DNA from: Psychrobacter pygoscelis
GTDB lineage: Bacteria > Pseudomonadota > Gammaproteobacteria > Pseudomonadales > Moraxellaceae
Direction: 5' to 3'
Length of the DNA: 64,000 nucleotides
Assembly (NCBI RefSeq): GCF_004335015.1
Contig: NZ_RQRU01000008.1
Location: forward strand, 62,001-126,000
Shown: positions 46,291 through 54,161 of the stretch, one piece after another
How the letters are laid out: each line of letters starts with the position of its first letter
Position numbering within the stretch: position 1 is the first letter of the stretch
Position numbers and translations under genes: made by a program
The notes under the pieces: model-generated
What the model was told of the DNA's origin: nothing
The model's database searches: none
The model's input: the letters and a program-made list of their open reading frames with translations, nothing else

Positions 46291-46365
46291 CAGGATAAAA
46301 ACGGCACAAAGGTGATATTTAATTATGTTATGGTATGTTGCTAAATATCAACTATAGGATATTAA

Positions 46366-46959
46366 ATGAGAAACTCTACAATTATAACAATATTGAGTCT
46401 TGGCCTGTTTGCTTGTTCTAGTAATGATACTCCTAGTAGTAGTGGGCCAACTATAGATCACTCTACTGAAGTTGAAGCTGAAGCTGAAGAAAACCATTCA
46501 AATGAACCCGCTAATCTAGAGTCAGCAATTACTGCTTTTAAGCCTAGTCAAATGGATTACTATAATGAATTTCCAGCGGTATTAGGGCCTTTTATCAACT
46601 GGAACGAAAAAGTAGGAGCTTCTTGGGAGGAGTTGAATGCTATTGAAGAAACAACCTACGGTAAAGTAATGAAAGACCCAATTGCAGAGTATGGTAAACG
46701 GCTTTGCGTAAACGGTAATATTGTAGAAATTGATACTGACAGAAGTATGTCACAACCTCTCTATAATGGTGGTCTAGCAGATTACGATATGAACTTTTAT
46801 AGGTTTACTGCTTTTGGATCTACTGGTGACTTGGTGGCGAACTCCAATGCGATATTTTGCGGAATTGTCGTAGGTAGATTGAGCTTTGATAACTCTATAG
46901 GTGGAACTACAAATGCTCCTTATCTATTTGGAATGTTTGACTTGCCAGCTAACAAATAA
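46366..46959 (+). CDS. phage-encoded lipoprotein (accessory)
   Basis: 197 residues. Signal peptide with lipobox LFAC (C17), then a Ser/Glu-rich linker and a domain with DPIAEYGKRLCVNGNIVEIDTDRS and CGIVVGRLSFD. No family recognised. It is not a Mu tail gene, is AT-rich and ends at a terminator. Phage lipoproteins can block superinfection, but that is only an inference here. Confidence 0.65.
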   Translation: MRNSTIITILSLGLFACSSNDTPSSSGPTIDHSTEVEAEAEENHSNEPANLESAITAFKPSQMDYYNEFPAVLGPFINWNEKVGASWEELNAIEETTYGKVMKDPIAEYGKRLCVNGNIVEIDTDRSMSQPLYNGGLADYDMNFYRFTAFGSTGDLVANSNAIFCGIVVGRLSFDNSIGGTTNAPYLFGMFDLPANK

Positions 46960-46981
46960 TATTTGATTATTATCTAGTAAT

Positions 46982-47010
46982 AAACCCTGCCATATGAGCA
47001 GGGTTTTTTT
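46982..47010 (+). terminator. terminator after lipoprotein gene
   Basis: Stem AAACCCTGC/GCAGGGTTT followed by T's and, immediately, late motif 4. Confidence 0.9.
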
Positions 47011-47023
47011 CGGAACTCTATCC
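47011..47023 (+). promoter_or_regulatory. late activator motif 4 (upstream of baseplate unit)
   Basis: CGGAACTCTATCC directly after a terminator and 67 bases before the gpN-like gene. A CATAAT at 47049-47054 may be the -10. Confidence 0.6.
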
Positions 47024-47089
47024 TGTACTAGGTAATCCTAATCTAAGCCATAATCAACTCAATAATTAACCAATTACTTGAGTCGCCCT

Positions 47090-48301
47090 ATGGCATGGCA
47101 GCACACCTTATATGACGCTAGCTTCCGAGGTATCGCATTCGACTACTTCGGTATCGATGATAGCCGTGCCAAGTCGCTAGCCACACATCAAGCGCCCTAC
47201 GCTGATGATGCCGTTATTATTGATATGGGTAATAATCCTAAACAAATCAGTATGACAGCGCTGCTTAGCGGTGACGACTACGAGCCTACACTCGATGCTT
47301 TGATTGACGCATTAGAAGCCCAAGGCAGTGGTGAGCTTGTTCATCCTGTGTTTGGTACTGTGAATGCTGTCTGCGCCAGTCATTCTGTCAAGCATGATTC
47401 TGACATTGTGGATGGCTGCACAGTAGAGATGCAGTTCATTATTGCCAAACCTAAGCGTCATACTCAATACTTTAAACCTGAACCGATGCCAACTGCTACG
47501 CAGCAGGCTGATAACCTCATCTTGTCAAAGCCCACTCAAGAGATGGCCGAGTATCAAGAGCAGCTCGATACGATGTCGAATGAGGTCGCTGTGGCCCAAG
47601 CGCGAAGCATCCCTGAACAGATTAGGTTTAATTTGCGTGATATACGCATGACACTCGGCACCAATCTAGTACGTATTGACAACCTATTAAGTCCGCCTGA
47701 TTGGCTGGGTAGTATTGTCAGTGACGTAGATAGCATCGTTAAAATGCTGCCCCTCGGCTATGATCCTATGGCTAATTGGCGCAGGCTATTTAACCAAATA
47801 AAACGTATCGGTAATGTGTTTGACAGTAATGATGTCGCACCACTGCGCCGCGTTGGACAAGTACTGCCAGCCGCTATGATCAGTCGTGGTTTATTGACTG
47901 TCTTAGAGGCGGAGCAACGCAGTCCTACTCTCACTCCGATTGACCTTGTTGCTATTACTGATGAGGCCCGCGCTAGCATTCAAGCTGCTATCGATACGAT
48001 ACGTAATGACGAAGTAATCCAGAATGATCATAACCTACCTATTATTAACATCGATATAACCCCCGTTATCGCAGACCTAAAAAAAGCAGCTGCCCAGCTG
48101 CAAACTCTGGTAGATGCGGTAATAAATAGCCGACCACCACTGATTACTCAAACCATATCTGTGCCAAGTACATGGCGGCTCATTGCCCATCAATTGTATG
48201 GTGATCATAACCGCGCTACTGAACTATCTCGCTTGAATCGTGGCTTAGTTGATGCCTCTAATATTATGCCAGGGACCCAAGTTGTCGCCTATGCTATTTA
48301 A
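47090..48301 (+). CDS. DNA circularisation/baseplate protein (Mu gpN-like)
   Basis: 403 residues from ATG 47090 (TTG 47078 possible). Start WQHTLYDASFRGIAFDYFGIDDSRAKSLATH fits the N-terminal domain of Mu gpN. The C-terminal 50 residues (TWRLIAHQLYGDHNRATELSRLNRG) look like a LysM-type module, as in related baseplate hub proteins. Confidence 0.85.
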   Translation: MAWQHTLYDASFRGIAFDYFGIDDSRAKSLATHQAPYADDAVIIDMGNNPKQISMTALLSGDDYEPTLDALIDALEAQGSGELVHPVFGTVNAVCASHSVKHDSDIVDGCTVEMQFIIAKPKRHTQYFKPEPMPTATQQADNLILSKPTQEMAEYQEQLDTMSNEVAVAQARSIPEQIRFNLRDIRMTLGTNLVRIDNLLSPPDWLGSIVSDVDSIVKMLPLGYDPMANWRRLFNQIKRIGNVFDSNDVAPLRRVGQVLPAAMISRGLLTVLEAEQRSPTLTPIDLVAITDEARASIQAAIDTIRNDEVIQNDHNLPIINIDITPVIADLKKAAAQLQTLVDAVINSRPPLITQTISVPSTWRLIAHQLYGDHNRATELSRLNRGLVDASNIMPGTQVVAYAI

Positions 48302-49355
48302 ATCAGACAACTCTAATATTGCCCTACATATTGATGGCGTTGAATGTGATACCTGGGACGATATAACTATTGATAGCGATATCGGCATACCCGCAGATGC
48401 CTTTAGCTTTAGTTGGTTTGGCGCTGAGCATGATGCCCTGCCTAGCAATATTTCGGCTGGTCATATTTGCCGGGTGACGTGTGATGGCGAGACAGTACTG
48501 ACAGGTATTCTAGACCGTATTAGTCAGCGTATGGGCCGTAATGGACTCATCACAAACTTATCTGGCCGGGATCTAGCTGGACAGTTATTGGACTGCTCAG
48601 CCCCTATTGATGCCGCTACTAACCTAAGCTTGTCTGAGCTGATTAAACGTTATGTAACTGGCGGCGATCTGGCTAGTCTACCTATTAAGATTGGCAATGT
48701 GGCTCAAGACTGGCTCAAGGGTAAGACGGGAGTCGATATTGGCGAGTCTATCTGGGATGTACTATCAGCAGCAGCTCAGGCTAGTGGTCAATACGTATGG
48801 ATGTCAGCTGCTGGTGAGTTGATGATTGGCAATCCATTTGATGTTCTTCAGCCTAAAGTTAAACCGAAGTTTTATCTCTATAGCGATGAGCGCCGCGAGC
48901 AAAATAATGTGCTCGCAGCGGATTATCAAAATGACGTATCAAATGCTTTTAGTAGCATTGAGATTATCGGTCAAAACAACAAGGGTAAGAACTTCAAAGC
49001 GGAAGTCACAGATAGCCGCATTGCCGTAAAGCGTCATAATATTATTAGTGACAGCCGCTCTGACACTCAAGCGGAGGCTGAGCGCTTTGCCAAAAAGGCA
49101 ATGGCTGATGCGTGGTTAAACGCCACAGACCTAACGCTATCAGTATCAGGTTGGATGTATAAAGGGCAGCCTTGGCAGACAGGCTGGGCGGTAAGCTTTG
49201 ATAGTGATGTGATACCGCGTGCTAAAGGTGACTGGGTAATATACGCCCGTACGCTACAGTTCTCAAGAGTGGACGGCCATATTACTGAGCTGAACCTAAA
49301 GCGACGTGAAGATTGGATGCAGCCTGTCAAGCACACAGACCTAATAAGGAAATAA
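48291..49355 (+). CDS. baseplate hub protein (Mu gpP-like)
   Basis: 354 residues from ATG 48291, overlapping the previous gene by 11 bases. IALHIDGVECDTWDDITIDSDIGIPADAFSFSW and SLSELIKRYVTG with beta-rich domains fit gpD/gpP hub proteins. Confidence 0.83.
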   Translation: MLFKSDNSNIALHIDGVECDTWDDITIDSDIGIPADAFSFSWFGAEHDALPSNISAGHICRVTCDGETVLTGILDRISQRMGRNGLITNLSGRDLAGQLLDCSAPIDAATNLSLSELIKRYVTGGDLASLPIKIGNVAQDWLKGKTGVDIGESIWDVLSAAAQASGQYVWMSAAGELMIGNPFDVLQPKVKPKFYLYSDERREQNNVLAADYQNDVSNAFSSIEIIGQNNKGKNFKAEVTDSRIAVKRHNIISDSRSDTQAEAERFAKKAMADAWLNATDLTLSVSGWMYKGQPWQTGWAVSFDSDVIPRAKGDWVIYARTLQFSRVDGHITELNLKRREDWMQPVKHTDLIRK

Positions 49356-49362
49356 ACGTCAA

Positions 49363-49854
49363 ATGAACCCATTTAAGCAAGCTGCAGTTGTCCGTCAAGC
49401 TATCGTTGGCGTAATCAAGCGCACAGGCAATCAAGCCCTGCAGGTACTTGGGTTAAGTGGTGAGCTTATTGATGATGTGCCGCTGTATCAGCAAGCTGGC
49501 TTTGCTAGCTGGCTACCTAAAGACGCTGAAGTAATCATGTTTCCGATGTCTGGTAAAGCCCGTAACTTTGTAATTGTCGGTAGCCGTGACGCGGTAGCTA
49601 TAGAGGTACTAGATGGCGAAACCTTGGTCTATAACCAGCATGGTGTTGAGCTACGGTTATGTAAAGATAAGGTGAAGACCAATGTAGATATATATACGGA
49701 TGGTGATATTCATGCGGCGGGCGATATCTATGACCGTACCAGTAGCATGCAGCTGATGCGTCAAACTTACAACCAACATAACCACAGTGCGGAGGGTACA
49801 TCACCGCCTTCTGTATTAATGATACCGATAGATCTGGGGGTTGATGATGTTTAA
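49363..49854 (+). CDS. baseplate spike (Mu gp45-like)
   Basis: 163 residues. OB-fold start then a repetitive beta segment (VKTNVDIYTDGDIHAAGDIYD) and HNH at 139-141 near the C-terminus, which could hold a metal at the spike tip. It overlaps the next gene by a few bases. Confidence 0.85.
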   Translation: MNPFKQAAVVRQAIVGVIKRTGNQALQVLGLSGELIDDVPLYQQAGFASWLPKDAEVIMFPMSGKARNFVIVGSRDAVAIEVLDGETLVYNQHGVELRLCKDKVKTNVDIYTDGDIHAAGDIYDRTSSMQLMRQTYNQHNHSAEGTSPPSVLMIPIDLGVDDV

Positions 49855-50227
49855 GTTTAAGTTTGATCAACAAACTAGCGATTATAAGCTGCTTAGTATT
49901 GATTCGCCGCCCACGCAAGGTCAATATGCTCTCGCTGAAGCGGCATATTTGCGTTTGATCACCCCCAAAGGATCATATTTTGATGATGCTGACTTTGGTA
50001 GCGAACTGTATAAGCTTAGACGTAGCAAAGACTTGCCACGAGTGCGTAGTCAAGCTATTAAATACGCCAAACAGGCCTTAGAGCCGTTACGCGATGCCTA
50101 TTATCTAAACGATATTACGGTCGCAATCGAGCAAGCTGAACAAGGATACGTGAAACTAAAAGCTGCGTTAAAGACAACTGATGGTAGTACCGTCACCACC
50201 CATATTAATGTTCAGGTAGCAGGCTAA
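49847..50227 (+). CDS. baseplate wedge protein (Mu gp46/gp25-like)
   Basis: 126 residues from ATG 49847 (GGGGG 6 bases upstream). RLITPKGSYFDDADFGSELYKLRR and KYAKQALEPLRD fit the GPW/gp25 fold (GP46 family). Confidence 0.87.
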   Translation: MFKFKFDQQTSDYKLLSIDSPPTQGQYALAEAAYLRLITPKGSYFDDADFGSELYKLRRSKDLPRVRSQAIKYAKQALEPLRDAYYLNDITVAIEQAEQGYVKLKAALKTTDGSTVTTHINVQVAG

Positions 50228-51273
50228 TGTATAAAACCCCTAAATATAGCGACATTAAAGCCACGATCATGCAGGAGTATGTCAATCATACGGGCCTCTT
50301 GCCCAAGCGCGACTCTGATGCCGCTATTCGTGCAGCCGGTACAGCAGCAGTCGCAGAAGGTCTATATAGTCATCAGCAGTACATACTCAAGCAGCTATTC
50401 GTGCAGACCGCCGACGAGGCTTATCTCTCTATTCATGCTGACGAATTAACTTTACCACGCCTTGGCGGCTCCACTGCTACAGGCCAAGTGTGGGCGGCTG
50501 GCACTACAGATGGCGTCAACTTACCAAGTGGCAGTAAGCTGACTGACGGCTACGGACACTACTGGCAAACCACAGCCGCCGCGACATTATCAGCTACTAA
50601 GGCGGTATTAGTCCCTGTACAAGCTGACAAGGTGGGCGCGGCTTATAACGTATCAGGTACACTGCGGTGGGTATCACCAGTAGCAGGTTTGCAAAGCGTG
50701 GCACAAGTTGAAGTTATCAGTGGAGGCTCAGATGGTGAGAGCTTAGAGCGGTGGCGAGGTCGGCTTTGGAATAAGAAAAAGCTAGGTAAAAACTTATCTC
50801 GCAAAGAAGATTTAAGACAGGCCGTATTAGGCGTGCCTGGTGTCGCTGATGCGTATGTCTATCCTCTGCGTCGCGGTGCTGGTAGCGTGGATGTCGCAAT
50901 CACCGCCCAAGGTGCTGATGGTGCAACATTACCGAGTGATAGTTTACTGTCGCAAGCTGAGCAGGCACTCAAAAACGCTGCCGCATTCTGGGAAGATGTG
51001 CGAACCTTTAAGCCAACGGTAATGCTGTTAGATGTTACCGCCAATGTGAATGGCGTCAATATAAATTCGGGTGAAATTAATGCCATTATTAGAGACTACC
51101 TAACAGCATTGGCTCCCGCAGAAAGCTTTAAAGAGTCAGTATTATCAAGTCTGATAATGGCAATACCGGGTATGATTGATGTGCAGCTCACGCCCAACCA
51201 AAACGTCAATCCGACTGTGAGCATGGAGCAAGTCGGCTGGATTCGCTCTGGTGATATTACGGTGGCGCTATGA
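50227..51273 (+). CDS. baseplate J/gp47 family protein
   Basis: 348 residues. EYVNHTGLLPKRDSDAAIRAAGTAAVAEG and GGSDGESLERWRGRL are family hallmarks. It forms the baseplate wedge with gp46 and gp48. Overlaps neighbours by one and four bases. Confidence 0.9.
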   Translation: MYKTPKYSDIKATIMQEYVNHTGLLPKRDSDAAIRAAGTAAVAEGLYSHQQYILKQLFVQTADEAYLSIHADELTLPRLGGSTATGQVWAAGTTDGVNLPSGSKLTDGYGHYWQTTAAATLSATKAVLVPVQADKVGAAYNVSGTLRWVSPVAGLQSVAQVEVISGGSDGESLERWRGRLWNKKKLGKNLSRKEDLRQAVLGVPGVADAYVYPLRRGAGSVDVAITAQGADGATLPSDSLLSQAEQALKNAAAFWEDVRTFKPTVMLLDVTANVNGVNINSGEINAIIRDYLTALAPAESFKESVLSSLIMAIPGMIDVQLTPNQNVNPTVSMEQVGWIRSGDITVAL

Positions 51274-51815
51274 GTCAACTCAGCCAATTAAGTACAACTA
51301 GATCAAACATGGCTAATGTAATGATGCATCATTTGCCTAGCGGTGCGTATGACCATAGCCATAAGACAATTATATATAAAGATATTCTAGCACACACCAA
51401 AGCGTTAGAGTTGGTGCGGGCTTCATCAAAGCAAATCTTTGCTGTATTAAAGGGAATCCCTGATGAATTAATTGATGAGTTTGAGCGTGAATACGGGCTA
51501 CCGCTACTGTGTGGTCAAAGCAATGTGGGTGATTCTTTGACAGAACGTAAGAGAGAGTTAGAGAGGGTGAGGCGTGAGGGTCACGTCCTGTTAAACCTTG
51601 ATGGACTATATAAGCTCTTTGAACGCTATAACCAAACTATATTATCAATGCAAACCTATGTACCTATGCAGTGTACGGGTACTTGTATTGATCCCCTTAA
51701 CACAGCTCGATTGCGCTTTAGAGTTACCTTATCGTTAGAAAAGCCTATCAAGGCAGATATGGCGTGTTTATCTAAGCACTACTTGCCTGCTTCATTAAGA
51801 TTAGATATTAAATAA
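51270..51815 (+). CDS. DUF2313/YmfQ family tail protein (Mu gp48-like)
   Basis: 181 residues. LPSGAYDHSHKTIIYKDILAHTKAL and FEREYGLPLLCGQSNVGDSLTERKRELERVRREG fit DUF2313. It joins baseplate and fibre. Confidence 0.83.
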   Translation: MSQLSQLSTTRSNMANVMMHHLPSGAYDHSHKTIIYKDILAHTKALELVRASSKQIFAVLKGIPDELIDEFEREYGLPLLCGQSNVGDSLTERKRELERVRREGHVLLNLDGLYKLFERYNQTILSMQTYVPMQCTGTCIDPLNTARLRFRVTLSLEKPIKADMACLSKHYLPASLRLDIK

Positions 51816-51824
51816 GGACGTACT

Positions 51825-52607
51825 ATGCATCGTATCGACTCTGCCACGGCCCGTGCCGATGTCAATGGCGAAGGTAAGAATGGCTTTCATGATAACGCTG
51901 ATCTACCTAATCAGGACGCTACCTATTTCACTCCAGAATGGGCCAATGCGCTACAAGAAGAGATTGCGGGTGCTATTGAAGGCTTGGGTATTGATTTAGA
52001 TAAATCGGACAACGGACAGTTACTTAAGGCGCTGGTTAAGCAGTTTGGTGAAAAAAAAGTCTTAGAGGATGCTGTCGAAGAATATAAAGAGATGATTAAG
52101 AAAGACAGAGTTCGTATCAAAAAACTCGAAAATCGTACCTATGAAGATACGCAGATTGGTGAGGTATTCTGGACTACTGAACACTTTGTCACTGCTGCTG
52201 AAGTCACTGAATATAAAGGTTATGGGGAATGGAGTCGCGCTCTACAAGGCCGTGTTGCTGTCGGGTTTTCTGATATCCCAGATGATCCTATCAATTTTAG
52301 GACGCATGGAGCTAAGTATGGTGAGCATGAGCATACGCTGACTATTGAGGAGATGCCTGAGCATAAACATGCGTACATGGCAGCTCATGAAGGTGGTTCT
52401 GGTCGTATTCCAGACGAAAATGGACACATATCGATTAATCAAGATGGTAGTGGTGGTTCTGTATATATTAAACATGAGGCTGATGAAAAAGATGGTAGTG
52501 TGATGACAAAAACTGGTGGTAATTCACTGTTTTCTAATGGAGGTAGTCTGCCCCACAATAACCAGCAGCCATCTCAAACTATTGATTGCTGGGAACGTAT
52601 TGCATAA
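51825..52607 (+). CDS. tail fibre/collar-type protein
   Basis: 260 residues. N-terminal fibre start (RIDSATARADVNGEGKNGFHDN), a coiled coil at about 85-105, then a collar-like region with HEHTLTIEEMPEHKHAY and an end SLPHNNQQPSQTIDCWERIA, as in phage tail-collar/microcystin-dependent proteins. Probably a second receptor-binding component beside the module at 29751. Confidence 0.78.
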   Translation: MHRIDSATARADVNGEGKNGFHDNADLPNQDATYFTPEWANALQEEIAGAIEGLGIDLDKSDNGQLLKALVKQFGEKKVLEDAVEEYKEMIKKDRVRIKKLENRTYEDTQIGEVFWTTEHFVTAAEVTEYKGYGEWSRALQGRVAVGFSDIPDDPINFRTHGAKYGEHEHTLTIEEMPEHKHAYMAAHEGGSGRIPDENGHISINQDGSGGSVYIKHEADEKDGSVMTKTGGNSLFSNGGSLPHNNQQPSQTIDCWERIA

Positions 52608-52621
52608 TAAAAAAACGGAGT

Positions 52622-52651
52622 GACAGTATGATGTTGGAGCATCGTACTGTC
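52622..52651 (+). other. stem-loop between tail fibre and com genes
   Basis: GACAGTATGATG and CATCGTACTGTC pair over 12 positions (one T-G) around a TTGGAG loop. No T-run follows; it may be a weak terminator or a control element of the com unit. Confidence 0.65.
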
Positions 52652-52763
52652 CCTCTTGACAGAATACACCTGTCGCAAAGCTAAGACTCCGCTACCGTGT
52701 ACACAGCGAACGGAGTGTAACATAGAATCTAACGCCATTCTAACGCTAAGCACAGGAACAATA

Positions 52764-52991
52764 ATGAAATTTATATCATGCCATGAGTGCGGCAAAAAAT
52801 TACTTAAAATAGGCATATTTGACCAACTTTCAATTAAATGTAGCCGATGTAAAACATTAAATCATTTGAGTGTCCAGAACACCCTATCAGAAGACCACGA
52901 GTCTCAATATAAAAGAGGAAAGACTCGTGAGCAACACAGCACCAAAACTTTACTCAAAAGCCCCAATTCCGTTTGTAGGACAAAAACGTAA
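52764..52991 (+). CDS. com: Com-like zinc-finger translational regulator
   Basis: 75 residues from ATG 52764 (AGGA 6 bases upstream). Four-Cys zinc site: C6-x2-C9 and C26-x2-C29 (FISCHECGKK, IKCSRCKTL), as in Mu Com, which binds mom mRNA and opens its start region. It overlaps the methylase gene by 65 bases in another frame, as com overlaps mom in Mu. The basic C-terminal tail is longer than that of Mu Com. Confidence 0.85.
   Translation: MKFISCHECGKKLLKIGIFDQLSIKCSRCKTLNHLSVQNTLSEDHESQYKRGKTREQHSTKTLLKSPNSVCRTKT
52896..52929 (+). promoter_or_regulatory. stem-loop sequestering the methylase start codon
   Basis: CACGAGTCT (52896-52904) and AGACTCGTG (52921-52929) form a perfect 9-bp stem; the second arm contains the GTG start (52927-52929) and the 16-base loop holds the AGAGGA ribosome site. 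This should hide the start until a regulator such as Com opens it. Confidence 0.8.
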
Positions 52992-53793
52992 TTTTTTAAA
53001 GGCCTTCCGGCTCGTTATTGAAGACAATATCCCAAACGATGACGAAGGTTGGACTGTTATTGATGTGTTCGGAGGTAGCGGCTTACTTGCTAATAACGTC
53101 AAACATCTAAGGCCTATGGCTAATGTTATCTACAATGACTTCGATAACTATAGCCAACGTCTTGAGCTTATATCTGACACTAATAGGTTACGTAACCTAC
53201 TTAAAGAGGCGATTGCCGATCAGCCTCGTAATAAGAAGTTGGATATTAAAACTAGGGGAATAATTAAAAAGACAATTAAAGATTTTGATGGCTTTATTGA
53301 CCTACAGACTATTTGTCCATGGCTTCTATTTAGTGGTAAACAAGTTAGTAGTATTGACGAGCTTTTTAACCACACTATGTACAACTGTATACGCTGTAGC
53401 GATTACCCGAGTGCAGATGGTTATCTGGATGGTATAAGTATCGTCTCTGAGTCTTTTGAAGTTTTGATGGCGCAATATGGGAATAGGGAAAAAACGCTAT
53501 TTGTGTTAGACCCACCTTACGTAAATACTAAGCAAGGTGCGTATGCACTTAATGAGTACTTTGGCATGGTGCAGTTCTTAAGACTGATGAAGCTAGTAAG
53601 GCCACCTTATATTCTTTTTAGTAGTACTAGGAGTGAGCTACTTAGTTATATGGACTATCTTAAAGATAACGTTCATGAGGATTGGGTAAGGCTAGGAAAT
53701 TATGAAAAGGTTAGCCAGGTCTCTAGAATAAATAAGACTGCTAGCTATATTGATAACATGATTTATCGATGGGATTGGCCTAGTGCAGAATGA
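52927..53793 (+). CDS. DNA adenine methylase (D12 class)
   Basis: 288 residues from GTG 52927. It should transfer methyl from S-adenosylmethionine to adenine N6. SAM-binding VFGGSG (47-52) and catalytic DPPY (195-198, in FVLDPPYVNT) are present; the N-terminal PFVGQKRNF is the variant of the PxxWxGGK motif. Target site unknown. It occupies the place of mom in Mu. Its final codons contain end site R2. Confidence 0.88.
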   Translation: MSNTAPKLYSKAPIPFVGQKRNFLKAFRLVIEDNIPNDDEGWTVIDVFGGSGLLANNVKHLRPMANVIYNDFDNYSQRLELISDTNRLRNLLKEAIADQPRNKKLDIKTRGIIKKTIKDFDGFIDLQTICPWLLFSGKQVSSIDELFNHTMYNCIRCSDYPSADGYLDGISIVSESFEVLMAQYGNREKTLFVLDPPYVNTKQGAYALNEYFGMVQFLRLMKLVRPPYILFSSTRSELLSYMDYLKDNVHEDWVRLGNYEKVSQVSRINKTASYIDNMIYRWDWPSAE

Positions 53794-53829
53794 GTTTCAA
53801 ATTAGTGCAAAATAAATTCGCAAATTACA
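53780..53829. repeat. prophage right end with two transposase-binding sites (R1, R2)
   Basis: TAGTGCA cores at 53781-53787 (R2) and 53803-53809 (R1) are inverted copies of the left-end sites and lie 22 bases apart, the spacing known for Mu R1-R2. R1 sits 20 bases from the ACA terminus at 53827-53829, exactly as L1 sits from the left terminus. Confidence 0.8.
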
Positions 53830-53889
53830 CTATAATAACCGAATTAAATAACTGACGGCTAACCTAAACTTACCTTCCAAAAATGACGC

Positions 53890-53927
53890 AAAAAAAAATC
53901 CAGCTTATCATAACGATAAGCTGGATT
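53890..53927 (-). terminator. terminator of tRNA-Ser (minus strand)
   Basis: Perfect 13-bp stem AATCCAGCTTATC/GATAAGCTGGATT; the A-run on the plus strand is a U-run for minus-strand transcripts. Confidence 0.9.
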
Positions 53928-53935
53928 CTTGAATT

Positions 53936-54026
53936 TGGCGGAAGCGGAGAGATTCGAACTCTCGGTGGGCTATGAACCCACGCCAGTTTTCAAGACTGGT
54001 GCATTCAACCGCTCTGCCACGCTTCC
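53936..54026 (-). tRNA. tRNA-Ser (TGA)
   Basis: 91 nt with a long variable arm typical of Ser. Acceptor GGAAGCG/CGCTTCC, anticodon TGA in CAGTCTTGAAAACTG, T-loop GAGTTCGAATCTC, encoded GCCA. It is the first host gene right of the prophage. Confidence 0.96.
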
Positions 54027-54161
54027 TTTAGGTGGCTTATTATAGCGATATAAATTTATAATGCAAGTGCTAATAGCAATTTTTTTTAATTTTTTGAACC
54101 ACTACAAGACTTTGTGAGAAATCTAATCAGCAAAAAGCCTTTTTTATTATATTGATAACGG

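Larger units (their letters stand above)
14876..53829 (+). mobile_element. Mu-like transposable prophage
   Basis: About 39 kb, near the size of phage Mu. The gene order is Mu-like: repressor, Ner, MuA-type transposase, MuB-type ATPase, GemA/gp16, Mor, lysis genes, DUF3486 and terminase, portal (DUF935), head, tail, baseplate, Com and a DNA-modifying enzyme. The ends are set by matching termini: each begins TGT (ACA on the right) and has TGCACTAA at bases 21-28 from the end. The five flanking bases (GTGGC left, CTATA right) do not match, so the expected 5-bp target duplication is not seen with these ends. Confidence 0.9.

Noticed and set aside
14880..53827. AATTA as a 5-bp target duplication (14880-14884 and 53823-53827)
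   Set aside because: The left end would then start GTAC instead of TG and the distance to the inner sites would differ between ends; AATTA is common in this AT-rich DNA.
14994..53846. CCGAATTA occurring at both sides (near 14994 and 53839)
   Set aside because: Would leave end site L1 outside the element; likely chance.
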